Positions 44,000-52,969 of a stretch of DNA of 64,000 nt are shown piece by piece. Positions within the stretch are counted from its first letter, which is position 1. Each line of letters begins with the position of its first letter. The DNA comes from Deferribacteraceae bacterium UBA6793 (GTDB lineage Bacteria; Chrysiogenota; Deferribacteres; Deferribacterales; Geovibrionaceae). The stretch lies in contig DKFP01000011.1 in NCBI GenBank assembly GCA_002452405.1, positions 169,763 through 233,762 on the forward strand, in the 5' to 3' direction. The position numbers and the translations under genes are program-made. The notes beneath the pieces were generated by a model. The model was not told the DNA's origin, made no database searches, and saw only the letters and a list, made by a program, of their open reading frames with translations.

Positions 44000-45193
44000 C
44001 TATTCCACAAGTTTTAATTTCTGCTTCGTTTTTCTCGCAGAAGAAATTTTAGTAGCGATTTTATTTGCGGCTTCTATCAAAGGGTCGTTTTGTAAATGGG
44101 CATAGTAGTACTCAGTGGTGGATGTGCGTTTATGCCCCAGAAGTTTAGAAATAAACTCTAAGCTTATGCCGTTGGAGATTGCTGTAGATGCAAAAGAATG
44201 CCGTAGATCGTGGATTCTGACATCCTCCAGCCCAGCTTCTTTCCGTAATCGTTCCCAGATTTTTTGTAGACCGACAAGTCGCGAGTCTTCAAATTTTCCA
44301 AAGCAGACGTATTCGTTGACTTTAAACGCACCCTCAAGCATGTCCAAGACTTCCTGAGCCACAGGAATATTCTTCGCACCAGTTTTTGATTTTTCAATCT
44401 GTAACAGAGAGAGTTCATCTTTTATGTTCTCCCATTTCAGCGTAAGAATCTCTTCCTTGCGACATCCGGTATACATCAATAGTCTTAATGCCAAGACTGC
44501 CGAATAGTACTTGTCTTCATATTTGCACAGAACACTTTCAAGCTTATTGGTTTCTTCAGGAGTAAGAAACCGCTCCACTGGTTTTTCTTTATATTTTTTA
44601 GTATAGACACTTGGGTTTGAGTTTTGAGGGATATACCTCATGCTCTCTGCCTCCGCAAATATTTTGCGAAGCAATGAGTGTACTCTGTTTGCCTGAACTG
44701 GAGTTTTTGCCCCAATTTTATTGTGGAGTTTGATTACATCCTCAGGAGTAATGCTTTTTATAGGTCTATTGCCAAATGCGGGGATGATAAACCGCTCCAG
44801 ATAGCGTTCATTCGTTTTGACTGTGTTTGGTGCGTTATTAGGTTTGGCGTGGTTGCTCAGATAGATTTTTACAAAATCAGAAAAAAGAGTTTCTTTGCGC
44901 TTCTGCTGTTTATCTTCAAGAATGTCAGTTCCGCTCTGCACATCCGTTAATTTTGGTCGTGCATTTTTCCTTGCGTCGTCAGCACTGATATTGCCGGCTC
45001 TGAAAAGAGTCATCACCTTTTGTCTGCCATTTTCATTTCGATACATGATCACGTATGATTTTATGCCTTTTTCTGTAACTCGTAGAGCGAAGCCTTTGAG
45101 TTCAGTGTCCCAGATGTAATAATACCCTGTGCCTTTTTCAGCATTTTTTGCATTTTTTACGACTGATTGTGTAAGCAGTTTTTTCTCATTCAT
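44000..45193 (-). CDS. int: Tyrosine-type integrase of the tRNA-Asn island
   Basis: The protein has 397 residues. It shows an N-terminal arm-binding domain, a core-binding helical domain, and a catalytic domain with R in YTGCRKEEIL, H-x-x-R in HDLRHSFAS, H in LLGHKRTST, and the nucleophilic tyrosine in EYYYAH. This is the phage/ICE P4-like class that usually targets tRNA 3' ends. It lies 145 bp inside attR and is transcribed away from it. It matches the 57-bp att repeats, so it very likely integrated the island. Confidence 0.93.
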   Translation of the reverse strand: MNEKKLLTQSVVKNAKNAEKGTGYYYIWDTELKGFALRVTEKGIKSYVIMYRNENGRQKVMTLFRAGNISADDARKNARPKLTDVQSGTDILEDKQQKRKETLFSDFVKIYLSNHAKPNNAPNTVKTNERYLERFIIPAFGNRPIKSITPEDVIKLHNKIGAKTPVQANRVHSLLRKIFAEAESMRYIPQNSNPSVYTKKYKEKPVERFLTPEETNKLESVLCKYEDKYYSAVLALRLLMYTGCRKEEILTLKWENIKDELSLLQIEKSKTGAKNIPVAQEVLDMLEGAFKVNEYVCFGKFEDSRLVGLQKIWERLRKEAGLEDVRIHDLRHSFASTAISNGISLEFISKLLGHKRTSTTEYYYAHLQNDPLIEAANKIATKISSARKTKQKLKLVE

Positions 45194-45337
45194 TGTAATC
45201 TCATGTTAGCACTATGTAAGCAGTGTGTTCGGTAAATGTTAGTAAAAAACAGTAACGGACGGTAAGTCTGTTGCTATATTTTATATTATATTGCAATGAT
45301 TTATATTTCAATAGAGAAATTGAGAAAAGTATTACTC

Positions 45338-45394
45338 ATTGACTGTTAATCAATAGGTTACAAGTTCAAGTCTTGTTCGGGGAGTTTAGTAAGG
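45338..45394 (+). repeat. attR: 57-bp direct repeat of tRNA-Asn 3' half
   Basis: This copy is identical to 16878-16934. It is the remnant of the tRNA 3' end and marks the right boundary of the island. Confidence 0.92.
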
Positions 45395-45421
45395 GTTCTG
45401 CTAAAGCGGAACCCTTTTTTT
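45391..45421 (+). terminator. Terminator after attR
   Basis: GGGTTC and GC arms pair with GCGGAACCC around TAAA, followed by seven T residues. This is presumably the original terminator of the tRNA-Asn gene before integration. Confidence 0.85.
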
Positions 45422-45506
45422 GTCTGAAATCAGTTGATTTTCTCAGAAGTTTTTTATGCCATCGTGGTTATTTGGGTGTGCAGGTTAGAATGGGTCGATT
45501 GATGTT

Positions 45507-45552
45507 AGATGCGGCTGTAATTCTGGCTGTTGGTTACGCCTGAGATTATCAT
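45507..45552 (-). pseudogene. Fragment of a second RTX-like gene start
   Basis: A 15-residue frame (MIISGVTNSQNYSRI, then stop) starts in the ATGA overlap with the RTX-like gene stop. It repeats that gene's own first codons (MIISGAGNSQNYS). It looks like the truncated start of a tandem paralogue. Confidence 0.6.
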
Positions 45553-46871
45553 GACTCTCTCACAAGGTTTGCGTCTGCGAATACTATCTGCGATGGGATA
45601 AAGCTGATTGATTCTTTAGTTGGTGTCCAGCCCATTTGCTTACCAAAAGCAACGGCGTTTTCGTGCATTTCGGCAAGATGTTTGTCGGATGCAAACGTCA
45701 TGCTGCCGCTTCCATCTTTCAAGGTTATCTTCATTTCCTCAAGTCCTGTATCTTCGTTAATGTATTGTGATATTTCGACATCATTAATTGACAGTGTGCT
45801 CATATCAACAATTACATCTTCTCCACGGGTATTGATAACATCATTACCGTCGCCCTTCTGGAAACTGATAATATTATCTCTTTCAGCTAAAGAAGAACGC
45901 AGTGATATGTGGTCATTACCTGTTCCACCAGATATGTAACCATTCCAGTTAATTTCATCACTTCCGGAGCCACCGTAAACTATACCTCCTCCGGAAATTA
46001 CATCATCACCATCATCACCGTATACCATGCCGGATGCATCAATGGTGTCATTGCCATCACCACCATTTATAATTCCGCTGGCATGAATGATGTCATCTCC
46101 TTTGCCTGCGTCTATTATGCCAGAGGATGAAGTAATAATGTCATTACCATCTCCGCTGTTAATTACGACGGAACTACTCTTGTCATCAATTGCTATAGTA
46201 TCATTTCCGCTTCCTGTTGAGATGCGTACGTCGCTTGAATGTCTAATATATACCTTGTCGTCGCCATCTCCTGTGTCAATATCCACCCCATCGGATGATA
46301 CGATCCTGAAGCTGTCATTTCCGGCTCCGCTGTTGATAATTGCGGAGTCCGTGTAGAATATGTTGTAAGTGTCGTTTCCGTTTCCGCTCATGGAAACAAC
46401 ACCGCTACTGCCGTATACAGTTGTTATGTTATTTCCGTTGCCTGCATCATAAACAACATTTTCACCGCCAATGATGCCGACATTAGCGTTGCCACCGCCA
46501 TCTCTAAAATATGCGTTTCTGGCACCAAAAAGATAAATTCTTCCATCTGTTGTTTTTGCGAGCCATGAGCCTTCTTTTTCAAATTCTTCTGATTCAGCGG
46601 CAGCATCGACTAGGTCTTTTGCAGACAGCGCTTTGTTTTCAACAGTGTCGAAAACTTCACGGATGCCGCTCATGAAACTGTTTTCGTTTGCAAATGAATC
46701 GAATATGTTCTTCTGGATATTACCGAACATGTTGTATGTGGCTGATGTATCTGATACGGACGGGATGTATTTGTCGGTATTTACGTATGCTTCGGGCGTT
46801 TTTTGATTGCCGGACTGGTTTACATTAAAGAAACTGTAGTTCTGGCTGTTGCCTGCGCCTGATATTATCAT
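45549..46871 (-). CDS. RTX-like calcium-binding repeat protein
   Basis: The protein has 440 residues. The middle (about residues 140-345) consists of many glycine/aspartate-rich repeats such as GGDGNDTIDA and GGTGNDHISL, characteristic of calcium-binding parallel beta-rolls. The spacing is often 15-17 residues rather than the classic nine, which is unusual. No signal peptide is evident, and RTX proteins usually use type I secretion with a C-terminal signal. No secretion genes are nearby. Role (adhesin, surface-layer or toxin-like) unknown. It starts at ATG 46871 with an AAGGTGTGG-type site. Confidence 0.75.
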   Translation of the reverse strand: MIISGAGNSQNYSFFNVNQSGNQKTPEAYVNTDKYIPSVSDTSATYNMFGNIQKNIFDSFANENSFMSGIREVFDTVENKALSAKDLVDAAAESEEFEKEGSWLAKTTDGRIYLFGARNAYFRDGGGNANVGIIGGENVVYDAGNGNNITTVYGSSGVVSMSGNGNDTYNIFYTDSAIINSGAGNDSFRIVSSDGVDIDTGDGDDKVYIRHSSDVRISTGSGNDTIAIDDKSSSVVINSGDGNDIITSSSGIIDAGKGDDIIHASGIINGGDGNDTIDASGMVYGDDGDDVISGGGIVYGGSGSDEINWNGYISGGTGNDHISLRSSLAERDNIISFQKGDGNDVINTRGEDVIVDMSTLSINDVEISQYINEDTGLEEMKITLKDGSGSMTFASDKHLAEMHENAVAFGKQMGWTPTKESISFIPSQIVFADANLVRES

Positions 46872-47150
46872 GCCACACCTTAGTAAGGAGCATATGTAAA
46901 ATTAGCCTGTTGTCTTCATCGTCCATGTGTGAAATTCCTTAACATAAATTATGTGTGAATTGTGTTGTAATAAAGCGGGTTGACGCCCTGCTCAGACTGA
47001 TGACAAAGTTCGTTTTACGTTCTTGTCTCCCGCTTAAATGAAAGGATTTGATGAAGGTCTGAAGGTCAGATAAGGTAGTGGACAGCTAAAGCGTAACCCT
47101 GTTTTTATCAAGATTTGTGAGCTGCTGAAAAATACAGGCGCGATATTATC
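46872..47150. other. Gap between RTX-like gene and NtrC-type regulator
   Basis: About 280 bp without a gene. It holds the RTX-like gene's upstream region and the regulator's 3' region. Nothing distinctive seen. Confidence 0.6.
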
Positions 47151-48551
47151 CTATTTTCCTTTTTTCTGGATGAGGCGTTTGTTGAGAGCCTGTCTGGTGA
47201 TGCCGAGCATGGCGGCGGCTTTGCTCTGGTTGCCTTTAACCTTTGCCATTGCCTGATCAATGAGTAGCGTCTCCATCTCTTTTAAAGACGGGAAATAACC
47301 GTCATAGCTGAAGGAATTGTCGTATTTGGATTTGTCGGCAATCGGCATGATATTGTGCCGGTTGAGAAATCTGTTGATGCTTTGCTTGTTTGTTTCTCTG
47401 TCGCGAAACATAAAGACGTAGTCCTGTACAAGCGCCTGAAGCTCACGCACGTTTCCGGGGAAGCGGTGGTGTTTCAGCGAGTTCATAAGGTGGGGAGAAA
47501 CATCGGGACCTTCGCAGCTCATTTTGTCCAGCAGCGAGCGATAGAAATAATTGAAGAGCAGCTCTATGTCGTTTTTTCTTTCTCTCAGCGGCGGGATTTC
47601 TATAACATGTGCCGAAAGTCTGTAGAAGAGATCTTCCCTGAACGCTCCGGTCTCCACTTTTTTTCTCAGATTTGCGTTTGTTGCGGCTATTATCCTTGCC
47701 TCTGTTCTCAGAGGAACGTCCGATCCCAAAGGTGTGTATTCTCTGTTTTGCAGTACGCGCAGCAGTTTTATCTGCGCAGATTCCGGCAGATCTCCTATTT
47801 CGTCCAGAAACACGAAGCCCTTGCCTGCACTGCCTAAAAGTCCTGTTCTATCCTTATTTGCTCCTGTAAAGGCGCCTTTTACGTGACCGAACACCGCATC
47901 ATTGAACATATTTTCGTCGTATGCGGAAATGTTGACAGGTATGAATCCTTCCTGGTTTTTGCTTAAATTATAAAGTGTTTCGGCAATGAGTTCCTTTCCT
48001 GTGCCCGTTTCACCGGTTATGAGAACCGGAAAATCGCTCTCGGCTACGGAGAGAACGTATCGCATAACATCTTCCATTGCGGGTGACTGAGTGATGATCT
48101 TCGTTTTTGACAGATGGTTTTTAAAGCTGAGTTTTTCAAGTTCCTCTCTGGTTTTGTTCAGCTCTTTTTTTATTCTGAATATATCGGTTCCTGTGGTGAT
48201 ACTGGCAAGGAACCTGTTTTTGTCTATGGGTTTAACGATGTAGTCCTGCGCGCCGTTCTGTATGCAGCGCACAGCGGTATCTATATCCTGTGTTGCCGAG
48301 ATAATAAACACTGCCGTGTCCTGATATCTTTTTCGGATTTCTTTAAGAACCTCTTCGCCGTCATAATCCGGCATTCTGATGTCCAGAAAAGCGACGGAGG
48401 GTTCGAACGTCGGGAGTTCACTTATAAATTTTGCGGAGGATGAGAAGAGCTTATAGTTCTTTACCCTGTTAAGTTTAAAGAACAGCTCGTAATATTGGAG
48501 CATCTCTTTTTCGTCGTCAACTATTACAATAGGATTTTCAGGCATGGGCAT
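47151..48551 (-). CDS. NtrC-family sigma-54 response regulator
   Basis: The protein has 466 residues. The REC domain has the phospho-acceptor aspartate in VAFLDIRMPD. The AAA+ domain has Walker A GETGTGKE and the sigma-54 contact loop GAFTGANKDR. A Fis-type HTH ends it (KGNQSKAAAMLGITRQALNKRL). It activates sigma-54 promoters when phosphorylated. It overlaps the end of the kinase gene by 14 bp and is probably that kinase's partner. Confidence 0.92.
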   Translation of the reverse strand: MPMPENPIVIVDDEKEMLQYYELFFKLNRVKNYKLFSSSAKFISELPTFEPSVAFLDIRMPDYDGEEVLKEIRKRYQDTAVFIISATQDIDTAVRCIQNGAQDYIVKPIDKNRFLASITTGTDIFRIKKELNKTREELEKLSFKNHLSKTKIITQSPAMEDVMRYVLSVAESDFPVLITGETGTGKELIAETLYNLSKNQEGFIPVNISAYDENMFNDAVFGHVKGAFTGANKDRTGLLGSAGKGFVFLDEIGDLPESAQIKLLRVLQNREYTPLGSDVPLRTEARIIAATNANLRKKVETGAFREDLFYRLSAHVIEIPPLRERKNDIELLFNYFYRSLLDKMSCEGPDVSPHLMNSLKHHRFPGNVRELQALVQDYVFMFRDRETNKQSINRFLNRHNIMPIADKSKYDNSFSYDGYFPSLKEMETLLIDQAMAKVKGNQSKAAAMLGITRQALNKRLIQKKGK

Positions 48552-50391
48552 ACTTCGGGAATTTTATTGTTACGGTTGTTCCGATGGAAACCCGCGAACG
48601 GATATTCAAAAAGCCGCGGTGCTCTTTAATAATGCTGTTTGCAATATATAGCCCCAGCCCTGTTCCGCCGTTCTGAAATTTAGTGGAGAAAAACGGGTCC
48701 AGCAGTTTGCCGAGGTTTTCTTCGGCAATACCGACTCCCTCGTCAATTATTTCTATTATCTGATAGTTCACGTCGTTGTAGCATTTGACTTCGAGCAGGC
48801 AGTCTGTGGATTTTATCGCTTCAATTGAGTTCATCAGGATGTTCATAATTACCTGTTCAAGTTTTTGCTGATTGCCGTATATAAAAAAGCTGCCTTCCGG
48901 GAAAGTTGCTTTAAAGCGTTTTGTGGCTTTGCGTATCTTGTGGCTGAGGAGCCTTACAGAGGTTTCCGCCGCCTCTTTCAGGCATACCTTCTGAAAGACG
49001 CTCACCTGTCCTGCGCGGGCGTAGCTTTTCAAATCGTCCACGATGAACTTTATCCTTTCCGCACCTTTTGCGATACCGTCCACAAGTTCCCTGAGGTCGT
49101 TCTGAATATCTTCCTGGCTCATGGGTTCTTCGCCGTCGTCCTCTTTTTTTCCTGCCATGATGTCAATATAGTCGGAAACCAGAGACGTATTGAACATGAT
49201 GAAGTTATTGGGGTTATTTATCTCGTGTGCCATGCACGAAACCAGCGTGCCGAGCGCGGTAAGTTTGTTCGCATGCATCAGGTGCTGCTGGAACATTTTT
49301 TTAGCTTCCTCCGCCTTGACCTGTTCCGTAACGTCCCTTATTTCCATGAAGAAATAGTCGTTATTGTCGAAAGATATCTTCTTACCTTTAAAGTTGACGA
49401 TGAATGTGTCCCCGGCGAAACTCTGCTGCTGTATCCTGTTCAGGGAAAAGCTGTCTTTGCCGTGAGCGCGTAGCTTTACTATATTGGATACTTCGTTTCC
49501 GATGTAAGTAACCAGAGTGCTTCCGGTGCACTGTTTCGGGTCGACCTTATATTTTTCGGCAAATGCCTTGTTTGCCGCGTATATCTCGCATGTGGAGCAT
49601 TTTACTATGACTCCGGGGTCGGATCTTTCGCTGAAAACCTTTGCGAAACGCATCTCCGATTCCTCAAGAGAGTGCTGAGTTTTGTAAAGATTTGTCATGT
49701 CGGATATAAACATCATAATGAGTTCGTTGTGGTACCATTTGCATTTTTCAGCAGAGATATGGAGGTATTTCTTTACGCCTTTTATATTCAGCTTTATCAG
49801 ATCCTGTTTCTCTCCTGCAAGGAGCCTTTCGACCATCTCAGTGTTTATACGGCCGCCGGAGATGTTCTCTATGCTGTCGAGATTGGGTTCGGCTCTGAAA
49901 ATGTCAAAAAACTGCCTGTTGTGCTTAACGATTCTTCCGGTTTTGTCGAGAAAAATGATGCCCATGGAACTGTTTTCCATGAGAACGTTCATCATGTTTG
50001 ACTGGGCAGCGGTCTTTTCCACAAGGTTTATCTTGCTGTACGCTCTGTCCAGAGCGGCGCTCAGCTCTTCTTTTGTGCAGTTGTAGGAGACGTAGCCGAA
50101 AGACTGTTGGTCGAGTGTTTTGTCCAGTATATGTTTAACTGATTCGTCGGTGACGTATATCACCGGGATATTGTTATAGTTATATACCTGTTCAAGTATA
50201 AGCGACTCTCCGGTTTCCATGAGAAAGTCAATATCCAGAATGACAACGTCCGGCGCGATCTGCCGCATGGAAAGGACTGCGTCGGCAGGAGTGTGAACTA
50301 TTTTAATTATATAATAGCCGTCGGAATATATCTTTTGTACAAAGTCATAGGTGAGCGAATGTTCGCTCTTGGCAATCATTAGAATCTTCAT
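48538..50391 (-). CDS. Receiver-PAS-histidine kinase
   Basis: The protein has 617 residues. It starts with a receiver-like domain (VVILDIDFL carries the likely aspartate), followed by two PAS-type segments (around 135-240 and 255-365), then a HisKA helix with AHEINNPNN and an HATPase domain with a GTGLGLYIANS G-box. There are no membrane helices, so it is cytosolic. It likely phosphorylates the NtrC-type regulator encoded immediately downstream, which overlaps it. Confidence 0.88.
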   Translation of the reverse strand: MKILMIAKSEHSLTYDFVQKIYSDGYYIIKIVHTPADAVLSMRQIAPDVVILDIDFLMETGESLILEQVYNYNNIPVIYVTDESVKHILDKTLDQQSFGYVSYNCTKEELSAALDRAYSKINLVEKTAAQSNMMNVLMENSSMGIIFLDKTGRIVKHNRQFFDIFRAEPNLDSIENISGGRINTEMVERLLAGEKQDLIKLNIKGVKKYLHISAEKCKWYHNELIMMFISDMTNLYKTQHSLEESEMRFAKVFSERSDPGVIVKCSTCEIYAANKAFAEKYKVDPKQCTGSTLVTYIGNEVSNIVKLRAHGKDSFSLNRIQQQSFAGDTFIVNFKGKKISFDNNDYFFMEIRDVTEQVKAEEAKKMFQQHLMHANKLTALGTLVSCMAHEINNPNNFIMFNTSLVSDYIDIMAGKKEDDGEEPMSQEDIQNDLRELVDGIAKGAERIKFIVDDLKSYARAGQVSVFQKVCLKEAAETSVRLLSHKIRKATKRFKATFPEGSFFIYGNQQKLEQVIMNILMNSIEAIKSTDCLLEVKCYNDVNYQIIEIIDEGVGIAEENLGKLLDPFFSTKFQNGGTGLGLYIANSIIKEHRGFLNIRSRVSIGTTVTIKFPKYAHA

Positions 50392-50615
50392 TTTTAAGCA
50401 CCGGACTGGGATTTCGTAAGAAATTAATCATGTTAATTATATACTTAATTTTAGTGACACATATGTAAATGTCAACCAAATTCTCTCTTTTTTAAAAAAG
50501 TTTATTAACAGCAAATAATAAGGGGCTTGTAAACCGTTACAAACCGATAGTTAGGTTGACAATTATCACTCTGCCAAGACCATACTAAATTGTTGGTAGC
50601 TAAGCAAGGATAATG

Positions 50616-50631
50616 TGGCACACCTATTGCT
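50616..50631 (+). promoter_or_regulatory. Sigma-54 promoter before chemosensory operon
   Basis: TGGCAC (50616-50621), five bases, then TTGCT (50627-50631) is a consensus -24/-12 sigma-54 promoter. Transcription should start at about 50641-50643, at or just before the ATG at 50644, so the first mRNA may be nearly leaderless. The adjacent NtrC-family regulator is the natural activator. Confidence 0.8.
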
Positions 50632-50643
50632 TCTGATAGCTCC

Positions 50644-51063
50644 ATGAAAGGTAAAAGAATACTATTGATTGAAGATGAAGCGCTCTTTAGAACTGCGGTG
50701 CGCATAGTGATGACAAGGCGTGGATATGACGTGGTTGAGGCGGGAGACGGAGACGAGGGGATGCAGTGCATAATCAGCAGCATCCTTGAAGATAACCCTT
50801 ACAGCCTGATACTGCTTGACCTCATTATGCCCAAGGTTTCGGGGATAGACGTTATCGAATATCTCATAGAGGAGAAGATCGAAACGCCTGTGCTGGTCAT
50901 AACAAGTATGCTCGATTTTGATATCGAATTTTTCTGCTCAAGACTGAAAAACATTTCAGTTTTACAGAAGCCGTTCTCCTCCAAGGAGTTCTTCAGAAAA
51001 TTAAGCGAGATGCTCGGAACTTTGAGCGAGAGCGGAGGGAAACATGAACAGCAGAATATTTAA
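50644..51063 (+). CDS. Response regulator (receiver domain only)
   Basis: The protein has 139 residues. The fold has ILLIEDEALF at the start, the acceptor aspartate in LILLDLIMPK, and the conserved lysine in VLQKPFS. It has no output domain. It is the first gene of the chemosensory operon and overlaps the next gene by 20 bp. No ribosome site precedes ATG 50644; the sigma-54 promoter lies directly upstream. Confidence 0.88.
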   Translation: MKGKRILLIEDEALFRTAVRIVMTRRGYDVVEAGDGDEGMQCIISSILEDNPYSLILLDLIMPKVSGIDVIEYLIEEKIETPVLVITSMLDFDIEFFCSRLKNISVLQKPFSSKEFFRKLSEMLGTLSESGGKHEQQNI

Positions 51064-52237
51064 GACAGCAGCAACATTTCTGGTGGTTATGCAGACGCTT
51101 GTCTGTTTTTCAGAGGGAACGTTCATTCGTGTTGCTGTTTGCGCGGCGTGCGGCATTACTGTCCTTTTGCTGTTTGTTTACGGTGCAAAAGCTCAGGCGC
51201 GGGAAGCGCGGAAACAGACACTTGTCGAAAAGGAAGACTGCGCGGCAAAGCTGAAAGGGTCTTTCATGCCGCTTACAAGAGCTCTGGAAATCAGGGCGGA
51301 ACTCATAGCCGTTCTGAAAAACCAGCTTCTGCGTGCGAACAGCGACAGCGAATCCGCACACAACGACATAGCCGGCAAGTTCAATATGATAGTCTCAATG
51401 GCGGAGGAACAGTCCAGCAGTGCCTCAAAAGCTATCGACAGCCTCACCGGGACGGACAGCAGAGACGAGAACTTCATTGATAACAGCAAAGCTATCCTGT
51501 CGAAGGTTCTGAGTGAAATATCGGTCATCTATAACTACATAGATGAAACAAACAAAGAACTGGCAGTGGTGATAGAGGACATTGGAAACATAAGGGACAC
51601 TGTCGAGAACGTCGAATACATCGCCGACCAGACAAATCTGCTCGCTTTGAACGCTGCCATAGAAGCGGCAAGGGCAGGAGACGCCGGGCGTGGTTTCGCC
51701 GTGGTTGCCGACGAAGTGCGCAAACTTGCGGAGAAATCGAACCAGTTTTCTCTTGAGATACGCAACATCATTGACGAGGTTTCGGGCAAAGTTGGCGATA
51801 TACGCGAGAAAACAGTGGATAATGTCAGAAATATAAAAGCGATACATGACAGATCCGAATCCGAGATAAGCAAGACGCTGAAAGTGCTTGACCAGTCAAT
51901 GACCAATTCAAGCCGCATAGTTGAACAGCTCACCTATACTTCGGCGGAACTTGCAAACGAGATAGGCGGCATGGTCGTCGCAATGCAGTATCAGGACATA
52001 AACCGGCAGCGGATAGAACACGTTATAGAGCCTTTGGACATGATAAGGGCGGACATGGAGAGTATCCGTTCCTCGCTGAACACATTCAGCGGAGACGAAC
52101 TGCATGTGGATGTCAGCAACATAGAACATTACATCAAAGAACTTTACACAATGGAATCCGAACGGGAGGTTCACTCATCAAAGAAACCCGGCAAAACCGG
52201 GAATTTACATAGCGATGACAACGTTGAGTTGTTTTAG
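51044..52237 (+). CDS. Methyl-accepting chemotaxis protein-like transducer without periplasmic domain
   Basis: The protein has 397 residues. The N-terminus has two close hydrophobic helices with almost no periplasmic loop. The signalling hairpin contains YIADQTNLLALNAAIEAARAGDAGRGFAVVADEVRKLAEKS, split here by length only, which is the family signature. It therefore senses an internal or membrane signal and should signal to CheA. It sits between the receiver and STAS genes. Confidence 0.85.
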   Translation: MNSRIFKTAATFLVVMQTLVCFSEGTFIRVAVCAACGITVLLLFVYGAKAQAREARKQTLVEKEDCAAKLKGSFMPLTRALEIRAELIAVLKNQLLRANSDSESAHNDIAGKFNMIVSMAEEQSSSASKAIDSLTGTDSRDENFIDNSKAILSKVLSEISVIYNYIDETNKELAVVIEDIGNIRDTVENVEYIADQTNLLALNAAIEAARAGDAGRGFAVVADEVRKLAEKSNQFSLEIRNIIDEVSGKVGDIREKTVDNVRNIKAIHDRSESEISKTLKVLDQSMTNSSRIVEQLTYTSAELANEIGGMVVAMQYQDINRQRIEHVIEPLDMIRADMESIRSSLNTFSGDELHVDVSNIEHYIKELYTMESEREVHSSKKPGKTGNLHSDDNVELF

Positions 52238-52248
52238 CGAGGTTTATT

Positions 52249-52596
52249 ATGATCGAAATGCAAATGGAGAAGCAGGCGGACGGAAAAACGATACTTCACC
52301 TGAGCGGTGAGCTGACAATAAACAACGTCAGACCGCTTTACGAGAGAGTATGTGAGGGACTCAAAGCACCGGAGGAACTTACAGTGCATATAGGCAAAGT
52401 GGACGCGATTGACTGTACCTTTTTACAGGTTCTCTGCACAGCCCACAGAGCCTATACGGCGAAAGGAAAGAGTTTTTGTGTGAAACTCGATGATTGCGGG
52501 ATCATCGGGAAAGCAGGCTGGTCCGGCATAGCTCCCGGAAAAAAATGCGCGAAAGGGCTTTTCGGGACGTGTTTTCTGATACAGGAGGGTGAGTGA
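52249..52596 (+). CDS. STAS-domain protein
   Basis: The protein has 115 residues. The STAS pattern is visible (HLSGELTINNV, then VDAIDCTFLQVL). The usual phosphorylated serine position appears to hold a cysteine in the DC-TFLQ context, so phosphorylation may be lost. It resembles STAS genes beside chemosensory clusters. It overlaps the next ribosome site. Confidence 0.75.
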   Translation: MIEMQMEKQADGKTILHLSGELTINNVRPLYERVCEGLKAPEELTVHIGKVDAIDCTFLQVLCTAHRAYTAKGKSFCVKLDDCGIIGKAGWSGIAPGKKCAKGLFGTCFLIQEGE

Positions 52597-52597
52597 G

Positions 52598-52963
52598 ATG
52601 GCAAAGACTATTTTGACGGTGGACGATTCCGCAAGCATAAGACAAATGGTCAAGTTTACGCTTGTTAAAGAGGGCTATGATGTCATTGAGGCGTGCGACG
52701 GTAAAGACGCTCTCAGCAAACTACAGTCCGGTGCGGCGAACATGGTTGTAACCGACCTGAACATGCCGAACATGGACGGTATAACGCTTATTAAGGAACT
52801 GAGGGCAAAGCCCCAGTATAAGTTCGTGCCCATAATAATGCTGACAACGGAGTCTCAGGATTCCAAAAAGGCGGAAGGCAAAGCCGCAGGCGCAACCGGA
52901 TGGATTGTTAAACCATTTAAACCGGAACAGCTTGTAACCGTCGTCAAAAAGGTACTGGGGTAA
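52598..52963 (+). CDS. cheY: CheY-type response regulator
   Basis: The protein has 121 residues from ATG 52598 (GGAGGGTGAG upstream). ILTVDDSASIRQM carries the acidic pair, the acceptor aspartate is in VVTDLNMPNMDG, and K is in WIVKPF. It is likely the flagellar-motor-directed output of this system. cheA starts 6 bp after its stop. Confidence 0.9.
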   Translation: MAKTILTVDDSASIRQMVKFTLVKEGYDVIEACDGKDALSKLQSGAANMVVTDLNMPNMDGITLIKELRAKPQYKFVPIIMLTTESQDSKKAEGKAAGATGWIVKPFKPEQLVTVVKKVLG

Positions 52964-52969
52964 AAGGCG

